A DNA stretch of 64,000 nucleotides from Nocardioidaceae bacterium (GCA_030655315.1 JAURVT010000029.1:1-64000); one strand, 5' to 3'; positions 1 through 7,131 are shown, counted from the stretch's first letter. Program-made: numbers and translations. The notes: generated from the letters alone by a model not told the origin.

Positions 1-624
1 ACCACCGACATCGCCGGGACCCTGTCCAACGAGGACGCCCGCCGCCTCGAGCAGGCGTTGGACGACACCGCGTCCGAGATGGCCGACGTCGAGGGCGACA
101 CCCGACCCAAGGGTGTCCGCCGGGCCGAAGCACTCGGCCGGCTCGTCGTCCACCCCTGCCTCGCCCAGACCGTCCTGTACCTGCACTTCGAGCGGGTCTC
201 CGGCTCCTGGTCCGCCGACGGGATCGGCACCATCAGCGTCGACGAGGCCGAGGCGATCGTCGGTCACGGCAACATCACCATCAAGCCCGTGATCGACCTC
301 GCCGCCGAGATCAGCACCACCGGCTACGTCGCCCCACCCCGACTTCGCGAGCAGCTCAGGCTGGCGCAGCGGAACCTGTGCGCGTTCCCGTACTGCGACC
401 GCCGCGGCAGCATCAGGTTCGACGTCGACCACGTGACCCCACACGACGCCGGCGGCGCCACCACGACGAGCAACACCCACCTGCTCTGCCGCTACCACCA
501 CCGCGTCAAGACCCACAGCAGATGGAAAGCCACCAAGACCGCACCCGGCACCACCACTTGGACCAGCCCCACCGGCCAGGTCTTCGAGGTCGCCCACGGA
601 CTCACCACCAGGCTCAGGACCTAG
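1..624 (+). CDS. HNH endonuclease, DUF222/13E12-type (5' truncated by window)
   Basis: The reading frame is open from base 1, so the gene starts before the window and only its C-terminal 207 codons are seen. The end carries an HNH nuclease module: a pair of cysteines in the stretch CAFPYCDRRG, then DVDHV with the catalytic-type His, an Asn in the NTHLLC segment, and the closing CRYHH. This is the usual layout of the DUF222-HNH proteins (the 13E12 repeat family of mycobacteria), which are numerous in actinobacterial genomes and mostly uncharacterised. The DUF222 part is only partly present here. Function beyond probable DNA cleavage cannot be stated. Confidence 0.85.
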   Translation, partial: TTDIAGTLSNEDARRLEQALDDTASEMADVEGDTRPKGVRRAEALGRLVVHPCLAQTVLYLHFERVSGSWSADGIGTISVDEAEAIVGHGNITIKPVIDLAAEISTTGYVAPPRLREQLRLAQRNLCAFPYCDRRGSIRFDVDHVTPHDAGGATTTSNTHLLCRYHHRVKTHSRWKATKTAPGTTTWTSPTGQVFEVAHGLTTRLRT

Positions 625-642
625 CGGCTCCGTCCCACCCTG

Positions 643-1392
643 CTAGCCGCCCCAGCCCATCGGGAACACCTCGACGGCCGCACCGAACGTCACGCCGAGA
701 CGGCTGCCCGCTGCCCGCGCACCGCCCTCCAGGAACTCGGCGGGATCGAAGTCCTGCCAGCCGAGGCCGTCGATGTAGGCGCGGTGCGCCTCGAGGGAGG
801 CGACACCGGCGTCGAAGGTGTCGGTCGTGTCCACGCCGTGCGTGGCGTTCGGAGACCCCGCCGCCCAGACCTCGCGAACACCGCCCCACTTCTCCCGACC
901 ACCCGTGAGCTGCTCGGGGAACACCCAGCGGTTGTCGGCGTCGCGCACCGCGTCGAGCGTGGCCCGGCCGACGGCGATGTGGTCGGCCTGGTTGAGGTTG
1001 AGCCCGCCCCAGGTGTCGCGGAAGTTGTTGGTGATCACCATGTCGGGTCGGTGCTCGCGCACGGCCCCCGCGATGGCACGCCGCAGCTCGACGCCGTACT
1101 CGAGGACGCCGTCGGGCAGGCCGAGGAAGTCGCAGGTGTCGACGCCGACGACACGGCACGACTCGATCTGCTCGGCTTCGCGCACCCGCCGGCACTCGTC
1201 CGGCTCCATGGCGTCGATGCCGGCCTCGCCCGAGGTCACCATGCAGTAGACGACCCGCTTGCCCTGCCTGGTCCAGCGCGCGACGGCCGCGGCGAAGCCG
1301 AACTCCATGTCGTCCGGGTGCGCGACCACGCACAGCGCGGTCTGCCAGTCCTCGTGGACGTGCTCGAGCGAGGGAGGTGCGGTGTCGGTCAT
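643..1392 (-). CDS. PIG-L family deacetylase (LmbE-like)
   Basis: A 249-residue protein of the zinc-dependent PIG-L/LmbE N-acetylglucosaminyl deacetylase family. The hallmark metal-binding motif AHPDD lies near residue 24, and a second metal-ligand region with NQADHIAVG lies near residue 133. The size fits MshB/Mca/BshB relatives, which deacetylate GlcNAc-inositol or cleave mycothiol conjugates, but I cannot assign the substrate. It faces away from the tRNA at 1443 and ends 18 bases from the HNH gene, so it is a monocistronic host gene. It lies outside the integrated element. Confidence 0.85.
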   Translation of the reverse strand: MTDTAPPSLEHVHEDWQTALCVVAHPDDMEFGFAAAVARWTRQGKRVVYCMVTSGEAGIDAMEPDECRRVREAEQIESCRVVGVDTCDFLGLPDGVLEYGVELRRAIAGAVREHRPDMVITNNFRDTWGGLNLNQADHIAVGRATLDAVRDADNRWVFPEQLTGGREKWGGVREVWAAGSPNATHGVDTTDTFDAGVASLEAHRAYIDGLGWQDFDPAEFLEGGARAAGSRLGVTFGAAVEVFPMGWGG

Positions 1393-1442
1393 GTCGCCAC
1401 ACTAGGACCGGCGCGAACGGCCGTGAAAGACTCATCGCCAAC

Positions 1443-1516
1443 GTGGCGGTAGCTCAGCTGGTCAGAGCAGGGGACTCATAATCCCTGGGTCGTGGGTTCG
1501 AGCCCCACCCGCCGCA
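1443..1516 (+). tRNA. tRNA with anticodon CAU (elongator Met most likely)
   Basis: The cloverleaf folds fully. The acceptor stem GTGGCGG pairs with CCGCCGC (one U-G wobble), the D stem is GCTC/GAGC, and the anticodon stem GGGGA/TCCCT encloses the loop CTCATAA with anticodon CAT at 1477-1479. The T arm is GTGGG-TTCGAGC-CCCAC and A1516 is the discriminator. CAU could also be the lysidine-modified Ile2 tRNA; the GC-rich stem favours elongator Met but does not prove it. The 3' half from 1474 is the attL of the integrated element and is duplicated at 10766-10809. The tRNA is kept intact by the integration. Confidence 0.93.
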
Positions 1517-1517
1517 C
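1474..1517 (+). repeat. attL: 44-bp direct repeat copy 1
   Basis: This copy starts at the last base of the 5' anticodon stem strand and runs through the T arm and acceptor strand to one base past the discriminator. It is identical to 10766-10809. The two sequences diverge immediately on both sides (gggg before this copy, cgag before the other). It is the core and identity block of a tyrosine-recombinase attachment site in a tRNA gene. Confidence 0.93.
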
Positions 1518-1572
1518 GACCTGCGGAAACGCGAGTACTGAATCCCGTACAGAGGTTGCACAGAGGAGTATC

Positions 1573-2508
1573 TTGCCTCTCGTGACCCTCCGTCAACCCG
1601 AACGCGCAACCTCCGCACCCGACGACCTCCTCGTCCTGCTCGACGACTGGCAGGTCCACCTGCGGGCCAAGGGCCGCTCTCGGGCCACGATCAACTCCTA
1701 CGTCACCGTGGGCCGGGCGTTCATCGACCACGCGACCGAGCGGGGGATGCCCACCGCAGCGTCGTCGATCACCCGCGAGCACCTCGAGCTCTACCTCGCC
1801 GAGCTCCGCGACAGGGTGGCGCCGGCAACCTGCGCGAAGCACTACCGGTCGCTGCAGCAGCTGTTCAAGTGGCTGGCCGACGACGGGGAGATCACCCGCT
1901 CACCGATGGAGCGCATGACCGCGCCGACCGTGCCCGAGCAGCCGGTGCCGGTGCTCGCCGTCGAGCAGCTCGTCACGCTGCTCGACTCGTGCAAGGGCAA
2001 CACGTTCGAGAACCGGCGGGACATGGCGATCATCCGGCTCTTCGTGGACACCGGGATGAGGGCCGGGGAGCTCGCCGGGCTCTCGGTCGACGACCTGGAC
2101 CACGAGCACGCGCTCGCGCACGTGATGGGCAAGGGTGGCCGGGGTCGGGCGTGTCCGTACGGGGCCAAGACCGCCGACGCGCTGCGCCGCTACCTGCGCG
2201 CCAGACGCACCCACCCGCGTGCAGACCTGTCCTCGCTGTGGCTGGGCAAGAAGGGCCCGATGACCGACTCGGGCGTGCGTCAGATGCTCGAGCGCCGTTG
2301 CGAGGACGCCGGGCTGCCCCGGGTCCACCCGCACCAGTTCCGGCACACGTTCGCGCACATGTGGCTCTCCGAGGGTGGTCAGGAGCACGACCTGATGCGT
2401 CTGGCCGGGTGGCGTTCTCGGGAGATGGTCGGGCGCTATGCCGCGTCGGCCGCAGACGGTCGGGCCCGCGAGGCGCACCGCCGGATGGGCATCGGAGACA
2501 GCCTGTGA
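1573..2508 (+). CDS. Tyrosine recombinase/integrase 1
   Basis: A 311-residue site-specific recombinase. Residues about 18-115 form the N-terminal SAM-like DNA-binding domain. The catalytic domain shows Arg163 (GMRAGEL), a Lys in the GKGG turn near 187, His254-x-x-Arg257 (HQFRH), Trp280 in the usual His/Trp place, and nucleophile Tyr289 (GRYA). All catalytic positions are present, so the enzyme looks active. I chose TTG at 1573 because AGGAG ends five bases upstream; GTG at 1582 is the alternative. The open frame continues backwards into the tRNA, which is not coding. Being next to attL and read inward, it is the expected integrase of the element. It overlaps the next gene by 4 bases. Confidence 0.92.
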   Translation: MPLVTLRQPERATSAPDDLLVLLDDWQVHLRAKGRSRATINSYVTVGRAFIDHATERGMPTAASSITREHLELYLAELRDRVAPATCAKHYRSLQQLFKWLADDGEITRSPMERMTAPTVPEQPVPVLAVEQLVTLLDSCKGNTFENRRDMAIIRLFVDTGMRAGELAGLSVDDLDHEHALAHVMGKGGRGRACPYGAKTADALRRYLRARRTHPRADLSSLWLGKKGPMTDSGVRQMLERRCEDAGLPRVHPHQFRHTFAHMWLSEGGQEHDLMRLAGWRSREMVGRYAASAADGRAREAHRRMGIGDSL

Positions 2509-2957
2509 GCCGCACCAGGCGAGCGAAGGCCCACGCTCATCGCGTTCACCAGATCAACCCCGCGGTGGACCTCCTGTGCACCGAGGACGGTCACCTGCTG
2601 GGCAAGCTCACCCACGAGCCGCTCGGGGGACGACTCAAGCTGAGGGCGGTTGCCCGCGACGAACCCCCTCACGGAGTCCTCGCGTTCGTGCGCCGCCGCG
2701 AGCGTAAGTCTCAGACGACCGAGGACGACGCGGCCGAGTGGTCCATCGAGTGGGTCTGCTCTGCCTGCGTCCGTCAGGGGCGCCGCGGTGCAACCGCACC
2801 CCGGCGGATCCTGCTCGTCGTCCTGACGCCCCTCCTGACGTCCCTAGGGGGTCTCGAGGCAGGACGGTGCCAGGTCAGAGTCAGCCGATGGGCGATCGAA
2901 GCAGAGACTGCGCGCCGCGCCCAGACCGATCCCGTGGGCCAGCCGCACAAGGGATAG
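2505..2957 (+). CDS. Hypothetical protein in the integrase operon
   Basis: The GTG start overlaps the integrase stop as GTGA and gives a 150-residue basic protein. The N-terminal half has His- and Asp/Glu-rich stretches, and a VCSAC pair near residue 85 could be half of a metal site. A hydrophobic Leu/Val run follows around residues 100-112. I do not recognise the family. Tight coupling to the recombinase suggests a helper role such as recombination directionality or regulation, but that is inference. The C-terminal part has weaker coding character, so the true stop context deserves checking. Confidence 0.5.
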   Translation: MSRTRRAKAHAHRVHQINPAVDLLCTEDGHLLGKLTHEPLGGRLKLRAVARDEPPHGVLAFVRRRERKSQTTEDDAAEWSIEWVCSACVRQGRRGATAPRRILLVVLTPLLTSLGGLEAGRCQVRVSRWAIEAETARRAQTDPVGQPHKG

Positions 2958-3027
2958 CCTCCCAGTAGGTGTCCAGCCCGCGAGGGTGTGGTCCGCCCAT
3001 CGGCCAGGGCTAAACGGCCGGGAGCAC

Positions 3028-3073
3028 GACGTAGATGAGAGCCCCCACTGGGGCGCCTACGTCTGGTTCTCAT
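3028..3073 (+). promoter_or_regulatory. Stem-loop with a competing pairing in the leader of the early operon
   Basis: GACGTAG (3028-3034) pairs with CTACGTC (3057-3063) around an inner GCCCC/GGGGC stem. A second complementary pair, ATGAGA (3035-3040) with TCTCAT (3068-3073), crosses the first, so the two are mutually exclusive or form a pseudoknot. The structure ends six bases before the ribosome binding site of the gene at 3091. It could be an attenuator or leader switch, or a protein operator. Confidence 0.4.
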
Positions 3074-3090
3074 GCCCTGGAGCAACTCCG

Positions 3091-3372
3091 ATGCCAGACA
3101 CCCGCACCCCTGCGGACAAGACCCTCAGCGCCCAGATCGCCGCCAACACCCGCTGGGGCAACACCACCGACCGCTCGGCCGCTACGTCCGCCGCCCGGCG
3201 CGGCCTCCGCGCCAAGTTCGAGACGCAGGTCGACCCGGACGGCACGATGCACCCCGCTGAGCGGGAGCGCCGTGTCGAGTCGCTGATGAAGGCGCACATG
3301 CAGCGCATGACGCTGGCTGCGAAGAGGGCCCGTCAGCGCAAGTCCGGCGCCACCCGGACGGTCAACTCGTGA
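3091..3372 (+). CDS. Small basic hypothetical protein (first gene of early operon)
   Basis: A 93-residue Arg/Lys-rich protein. The start at 3091 is supported by GGAG eight bases upstream. The pattern AANTRW near residue 17, then AARRGLRAKFE, VDPDG and PAERERR, is one I associate with short proteins of actinobacterial phages and integrative elements; this is recollection, not a search result. The C-terminal half is probably helical and rich in Arg, so nucleic-acid binding is possible. It begins a chain of four genes joined by 4-base overlaps that ends in the RepA-type ATPase. Confidence 0.7.
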   Translation: MPDTRTPADKTLSAQIAANTRWGNTTDRSAATSAARRGLRAKFETQVDPDGTMHPAERERRVESLMKAHMQRMTLAAKRARQRKSGATRTVNS

Positions 3373-3740
3373 CCACGCGACACCACCCCAACCGCGGAGG
3401 CGGCTGGGGCGGCAGCAACGATCAGGTGTCCAGGCCGATCGACGACAGCCTAGCCGCCGGGTGCACCCGATCGGCGCGTACGCGCGTGACCAGCATCCGC
3501 GTGCCGACCGTGCCCGGACTCATGCCGACCGCGGACGTTCGGGCTGTCGAGCTTGCTCGCTCGGCGCCGTCGCCGGGCTCGAACGTGCGCCTGCAGCTGG
3601 GTGCGGCCAAGTGCGTCAACCTCACTGAGCTCGTGTCCTTCGTCCACTGGCTCGAGGCGGCCGGCGTGGTCGTCGTCGAGGGCAATGATGATGCCCTCGT
3701 CGCTGAGGTCGAGAGCGCACTCGGTCGGGGGCCGGCATGA
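3369..3740 (+). CDS. Hypothetical protein of the early operon
   Basis: A 123-residue protein starting at a GTG that overlaps the previous stop (GTGA) and ending in an ATGA overlap with the next gene. Residues 1-45 are polar and Gly/Arg-rich. From about residue 70 a compact domain appears, with the segment LVSFVHWLEAAGVVVVE suggesting a helix followed by a strand. No known motif is seen. Its position between two coupled genes makes it a real member of the operon. Confidence 0.6.
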   Translation: MTTRHHPNRGGGWGGSNDQVSRPIDDSLAAGCTRSARTRVTSIRVPTVPGLMPTADVRAVELARSAPSPGSNVRLQLGAAKCVNLTELVSFVHWLEAAGVVVVEGNDDALVAEVESALGRGPA

Positions 3741-3973
3741 GCGGCTCGCGCGCGTGGCTGCGCGTGGTCATCGTGCCCGAGAAGGGCCTTGCGTTCGTCC
3801 AAGGGCCCGGCGCCCGTGAGCTGATCGAGGAGGCCGGAGGTCGGGCGTTCTGGCTCGGCACAAAGCGTGCGTGGTCCACGAGCCCAGCGGTCGCCGGTGA
3901 CGTCCTGGCGCTCGCGCAGCTCGGCCGGCTCGCTGTCGCCTACGAGGGGCCCCGCGGGGGTGGGTCGGCATGA
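3737..3973 (+). CDS. Small hypothetical protein upstream of the RepA-type ATPase
   Basis: A 78-residue protein starting with ATG overlapping the previous stop and itself overlapping the ATPase start at 3970. The predicted pattern is strand (WLRVVIVP), a helix (ARELIEEAG), then strand and helix, so it could be a small folded alpha/beta protein. No motif is recognised. Translational coupling to the ATPase suggests a partner or regulator of replication, but nothing in the sequence proves this. Confidence 0.6.
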   Translation: MSGSRAWLRVVIVPEKGLAFVQGPGARELIEEAGGRAFWLGTKRAWSTSPAVAGDVLALAQLGRLAVAYEGPRGGGSA

Positions 3974-4977
3974 GCACCGACTACGACCTCGCGACTCAGA
4001 CCTCCACCGACAGGGAGTACTTGCGGCTCCGCGCCGCCGTCGTCGACGCACGGCACCTCGACCAGCTCCCGACACCGGCACCTCTCGTCGACGGTCTGCT
4101 CATGCTCGACTCGATCGCGTGGCTTCACGGCAAGCCCGGCCACGGGAAGTCGTTCCTCGCGCTCGACATCGCGTGCAGCGTCGCCTCCGGCCGGCCCTGG
4201 CGGGGTGAGCACACCACGTCGCCCGGTGTCGTCCTGTACGTCGTGGCTGAGGGCGCCGCCGGCATCCGGCAGCGGGTCGAGGCGTGGGAGACGTTCCACA
4301 GCACGCAGATCGCGGCCGGCCGGCTGAAGTTCCTGCCGGTCGCGGTGCAGCTGCTCGGTCCGTCTCTGGCCGCTCTGGTCGAGGTCGTCTCGGACTGGCA
4401 GCCGGCGCTCGTCGTGATCGATACGCAGGCCAGGGTCACGGTCGGCGCCGATGAGAACAGCAGCCTCGACATGGGCCGCTACGTCGACGCCGTGGAACGG
4501 CTGCGGGCAGCGAGCGGCGCGTGCGTCCTGACCGTCCACCACGAGTCCAGGGCCGGTGACACCCTCCGCGGGTCGACCGCGCTCGAGGGCGCCGCGACGA
4601 CCGTGCTGCGGGTCGTCAAGACCAGCTCGACGGTCCGGCTCGAGGTCACGAAGCAGAAGGAGGCACCGCCGCTGGAGCCCATGCAGGGCCGCCTCGCGGT
4701 CGTGGTGACCGACGGCAGATCGTCCGCGATCTGGTCCCACGACTGCTTGGGACCGCGAGGTGCAGCAGGGCAGAACGCCGACGCGATCCGGGACGCACTT
4801 CGGGACCACTTTGGGACCGACGGCGCGAGCACCAAGGAGCTCCGAGAGCACCTGGGGCTCGCCAAGTCGTCGTTCGACCGCGCGAAGGAATCGCTGCTAT
4901 CTCGGCGCGAAATTGTCAACCGCGGTGCCGACACAGTGCCCCGATGGTTCCTCGCCGGATCGGAGCTGCAGTCGTGA
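3970..4977 (+). CDS. RepA-type AAA_25 ATPase with C-terminal winged helix
   Basis: A 335-residue protein of the RepA/AAA_25 class (RecA-fold hexameric helicase relatives used by plasmids and satellites). Walker A GKPGHGKS is at residues 54-61 and Walker B LVVID at 147-151. A sensor-type His-His pair is at 190-191, and the GSTALEGAAT segment that follows is typical of the family. Residues about 283-328 look like a winged helix (STKELREHLGLAKSSFDRA). GGGACC/GGTCCC repeats lie inside its 3' coding end and directly after its stop, which is the arrangement expected if the protein binds its own iterons. It is the probable replication initiator of the element. Confidence 0.8.
   Translation: MSTDYDLATQTSTDREYLRLRAAVVDARHLDQLPTPAPLVDGLLMLDSIAWLHGKPGHGKSFLALDIACSVASGRPWRGEHTTSPGVVLYVVAEGAAGIRQRVEAWETFHSTQIAAGRLKFLPVAVQLLGPSLAALVEVVSDWQPALVVIDTQARVTVGADENSSLDMGRYVDAVERLRAASGACVLTVHHESRAGDTLRGSTALEGAATTVLRVVKTSSTVRLEVTKQKEAPPLEPMQGRLAVVVTDGRSSAIWSHDCLGPRGAAGQNADAIRDALRDHFGTDGASTKELREHLGLAKSSFDRAKESLLSRREIVNRGADTVPRWFLAGSELQS
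4732..4818. repeat. GGTCCC/GGGACC heptamers inside the RepA-type gene
   Basis: TGGTCCCA at 4732-4739 and TGGGACC at 4748-4754 form an inverted pair. Direct copies follow at 4789-4795 (CGGGACG, one mismatch), 4801-4807 and 4812-4818, spaced 12 and 11 bases, close to one helical turn. They fall in the linker before the winged helix and encode the repeated residues RD-x-L-RD-x-F. The same heptamers recur after the stop codon. Confidence 0.6.
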
Positions 4978-4978
4978 C

Positions 4979-5067
4979 GGTCCCAACGGTCCCAACCGGT
5001 CCCAGCGCCCACGCCACAAGCGGTCCCAGGTCCCACACCCCTATAGGGGGTGGGACCGCGTGGGACC
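4979..5067. repeat. Iteron-like array, candidate replication origin
   Basis: Five direct GGTCCCA copies (4979-4985, 4988-4994, 4998-5004, 5022-5028, 5029-5035) are followed by two inverted TGGGACC copies (5051-5057, 5061-5067). Between them sits the palindrome CCCCTATAGGGG (5038-5049), so 5029-5057 is one large hyphenated palindrome. Short regular spacing, position directly after a RepA-type gene and a central TATA step fit an iteron origin. An autoregulatory operator for the genes downstream is the alternative. Confidence 0.6.
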
Positions 5068-5089
5068 ACGGCCGAACGGGGGGTATCCG

Positions 5090-5461
5090 ATGAGCTTCAC
5101 GATCCTCACCACGTCGACGACCCGGCCGTGCGCGGACTGCGGCGCCGAGGTCCCACCGAGGTTCTCGCGGGTCGTCCAGGTCGGTGGCGGGTTCCGGCCC
5201 TGGTGCCCGCCCTGCCTCGCCGAGCGGGATCTCACCCGCTGGGACGCGATCCTCCAGCCCGTCGACGACCTCGTGCGCCTGCTCGGCGAGGAGCCGTACG
5301 AGCTCGCCGTCGTGGTACGTGACCTGGTCCACAGCAACCTCAGCCCACTGCACGTGCGCGCTGAGGCGGCCCGGCTGCTGAAGCGGCACCGCGGCGATGA
5401 GCGGGTGGCTGCGGCCCTCGCCCGGCTCGAGGCCGCGGTGCTCGCGAGGAGGCGGCGATGA
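5090..5461 (+). CDS. Small zinc-ribbon-like protein
   Basis: A 123-residue protein whose first 45 residues contain two Cys-x-x-Cys pairs (CADC and CPPC) about 22 residues apart, which can form a zinc ribbon. The remainder is helical and ends in Arg-rich ALARRRR. The start follows the iteron array, and a G-run just upstream serves as ribosome binding site. It overlaps the next gene by 4 bases. Nucleic-acid binding is plausible from the fold, but the family is not recognised. Confidence 0.65.
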   Translation: MSFTILTTSTTRPCADCGAEVPPRFSRVVQVGGGFRPWCPPCLAERDLTRWDAILQPVDDLVRLLGEEPYELAVVVRDLVHSNLSPLHVRAEAARLLKRHRGDERVAAALARLEAAVLARRRR

Positions 5462-5694
5462 CCGCCCGCCTGGTGCCGCTCGTGGTCGTCCGCCCCACGG
5501 CCGAGCGCCGGTCACGTCTGGCCGCGGCGGCGCCGGCGTGCTCCTGTCCGGTGCGCCGTCGCTGGCTCGACGGGTACGGGCGGCCCGCGCTGCTAGCGTC
5601 GGTCGCGCACCTGCCGGCGTGCTGGCCGCGCGCGCTCGAGGAGCCCCGCATGGTCATCGTGCGCGGCCTGCACAGCTCGGCGGACCTGTCGTGA
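5458..5694 (+). CDS. Small hypothetical protein
   Basis: A 78-residue Arg/Ala-rich protein with cysteines in ACSCP and PACWP, coupled by ATGA/GTGA overlaps to the genes on both sides. No domain is recognised. The tight overlaps are the main reason to accept it; the composition alone would not be convincing. Confidence 0.5.
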   Translation: MTARLVPLVVVRPTAERRSRLAAAAPACSCPVRRRWLDGYGRPALLASVAHLPACWPRALEEPRMVIVRGLHSSADLS

Positions 5695-6104
5695 CGCGCG
5701 ACCCGGTGACGGTCGCTCTCGAGGGCACCGACCACGACTCACGCCAGCGGCTCGCGAGGGTCCTCACGGTCGGGTCTCGTCAGGTGTCGACGAGCGGCGG
5801 CGCGGTCGACGTCGAGCTCGTCCGGCGGGTCGTCGCCGCACTGCTCGGGCCGTCGCCCGCCTTTCGCACGCGAAAGCAGATTGGACGGTCCGAGCCGGCA
5901 TGGCTCAGCGTTCGTCAGGTGACGGAGGAGCCGGGTGCCCCCTCATCGCAGACCGTGCGGAGCTGGGCTCGCTCAGCGCTCGCGGGAGGCGGTGAGGGGA
6001 CCCGGGTGCGACGCACAGCCGGCGGGGCATGGGAGCTCCGCGAGGACCACGTACGGGCCCGGATCGCCGGCCTCGAGCAGCAACGACAGGAGCAAACCGC
6101 ATGA
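5691..6104 (+). CDS. HTH protein, possible excisionase or small packaging protein
   Basis: A 137-residue protein beginning at a GTG overlapping the previous stop. Residues about 70-125 follow the pattern of MerR/excisionase-type helix-turn-helix proteins: WLSVRQVTEE, then SSQTVRSWAR, then a short wing RVRRTAGGAWEL. A recombination directionality factor or transcription regulator would fit this element. Because the capsid-like gene follows at once (overlap of 4), a small-terminase-like DNA-binding role is also possible. The HTH call is moderate; the role is inference. Confidence 0.55.
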   Translation: MTRDPVTVALEGTDHDSRQRLARVLTVGSRQVSTSGGAVDVELVRRVVAALLGPSPAFRTRKQIGRSEPAWLSVRQVTEEPGAPSSQTVRSWARSALAGGGEGTRVRRTAGGAWELREDHVRARIAGLEQQRQEQTA

Positions 6105-7123
6105 CCCAGACCCGCTTCCCCCTCGCTCAGCCGGTCAAGCACCCCGTGCCGGCGCTGGTGTCGCACCTGCGCGACCTTGCCAGCTCGTTCGGTCAGCCCG
6201 GGATCAGCTCGGCTGAGCGGGGCGCAAGGGCCCGTGAGGTCGCCGACGTGGCCCGCGACCTGCTCGACGCCGAGCGCGCCGTCGCAGGTGTCCTCCCGGC
6301 CCGAGCGCTGCCCGCCTTGCTCAACAGAGGGCTCGAGGACGCCGGGGTGCGCGACGCCCGCCGCGAGCTCGACGAGGTCCGAGCCGCGCTCGACTTCACC
6401 GGCCTCATGGGCACGGCCGTCGCCGCGGTGCCGGACGACCCGTTCGACGGCACGCCGCTGGTCGACCTCGCCACCCGAGTGACCGGCCATGCTGCGGGCC
6501 TCGTCGTGCCTGGCCTCGTCGACGTCGACGCCACGGGTGTCCTCAACCCGACCCTGCCGATCCCCGACGGCGAGACGTGGGTCGTGGATGACGTCGCGGC
6601 CGACAGCGACGCATGGCAGATCGCAGCCGCGCTCGTCTCGGTCTCACGCGAGGTCATCGACCACACCGATGACCGCGGCGCTGCGCTGCTCGACAGCGTC
6701 CTCCTGGCCCTCGTCGATCGCGCCGCTGAGGAGTACCTCGCCGGGCAGCTCGTCGAAGCCGCCACCGTCGCCGCAGCCGGCGCCAACCTGTCGACCGCGC
6801 TCGACACGGCCGAGGGCCTCGCCGGCGCCGCGCTCAACGGGGCCGCGGACCTCCTTGTCACGCACCCGGCCGACTGGCCCAGCGTCCGCCGAGCCGTCGC
6901 CGCGACCTGGCAGACCGACCCCCACCCCACCGCGGCCGTCTCCTGCGGGATGCCCCGCGGCACCGTCATTGTCACCGGACGCCGCGCACTCACCTTCCAG
7001 ACGACCGAGCCGCTCGCGATCTCCGAGGACAAGCCCCGCATGTGGAGCCGCGACCTGGCCTTCATGCGCGACGTGCTCGGCGTGGTCCGAGTCCCCGGCG
7101 CCGTGCACGCCGTCACCCTCTGA
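6101..7123 (+). CDS. HK97-fold major capsid-like protein
   Basis: A 340-residue protein with the domain layout of phage HK97-type capsids. Residues 1-100 are helical and charged, like a scaffold (delta) domain. Around 170-215 the segment SVSREVIDHTDD followed by a long helix matches the E-loop and spine-helix region. Residues 245-262 (NGAADLLVTHPADWP) match the A-domain helix start. The end has the typical order: GMPRGTVIVTGRRAL, an acidic stretch, then VVRVPGAVHAVTL. AGGAG lies eight bases before the ATG. The homology is by pattern, not alignment. No protease, portal or terminase accompanies it, which is unusual for a prophage and typical of satellites. Confidence 0.7.
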   Translation: MTQTRFPLAQPVKHPVPALVSHLRDLASSFGQPGISSAERGARAREVADVARDLLDAERAVAGVLPARALPALLNRGLEDAGVRDARRELDEVRAALDFTGLMGTAVAAVPDDPFDGTPLVDLATRVTGHAAGLVVPGLVDVDATGVLNPTLPIPDGETWVVDDVAADSDAWQIAAALVSVSREVIDHTDDRGAALLDSVLLALVDRAAEEYLAGQLVEAATVAAAGANLSTALDTAEGLAGAALNGAADLLVTHPADWPSVRRAVAATWQTDPHPTAAVSCGMPRGTVIVTGRRALTFQTTEPLAISEDKPRMWSRDLAFMRDVLGVVRVPGAVHAVTL

Positions 7124-7131
7124 GCCCCGCC

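Noticed and set aside
1492-1572. Extension of the recombinase 1 reading frame back into the tRNA.
   Set aside because: It would place the start codon inside the tRNA T arm; AGGAG before TTG 1573 gives a better start.
4979-5067. Reading the GGTCCC/GGGACC heptamers as DosR boxes.
   Set aside because: Spacing and orientation do not make the 20-bp DosR dyad, and they are tied to the RepA-type gene.
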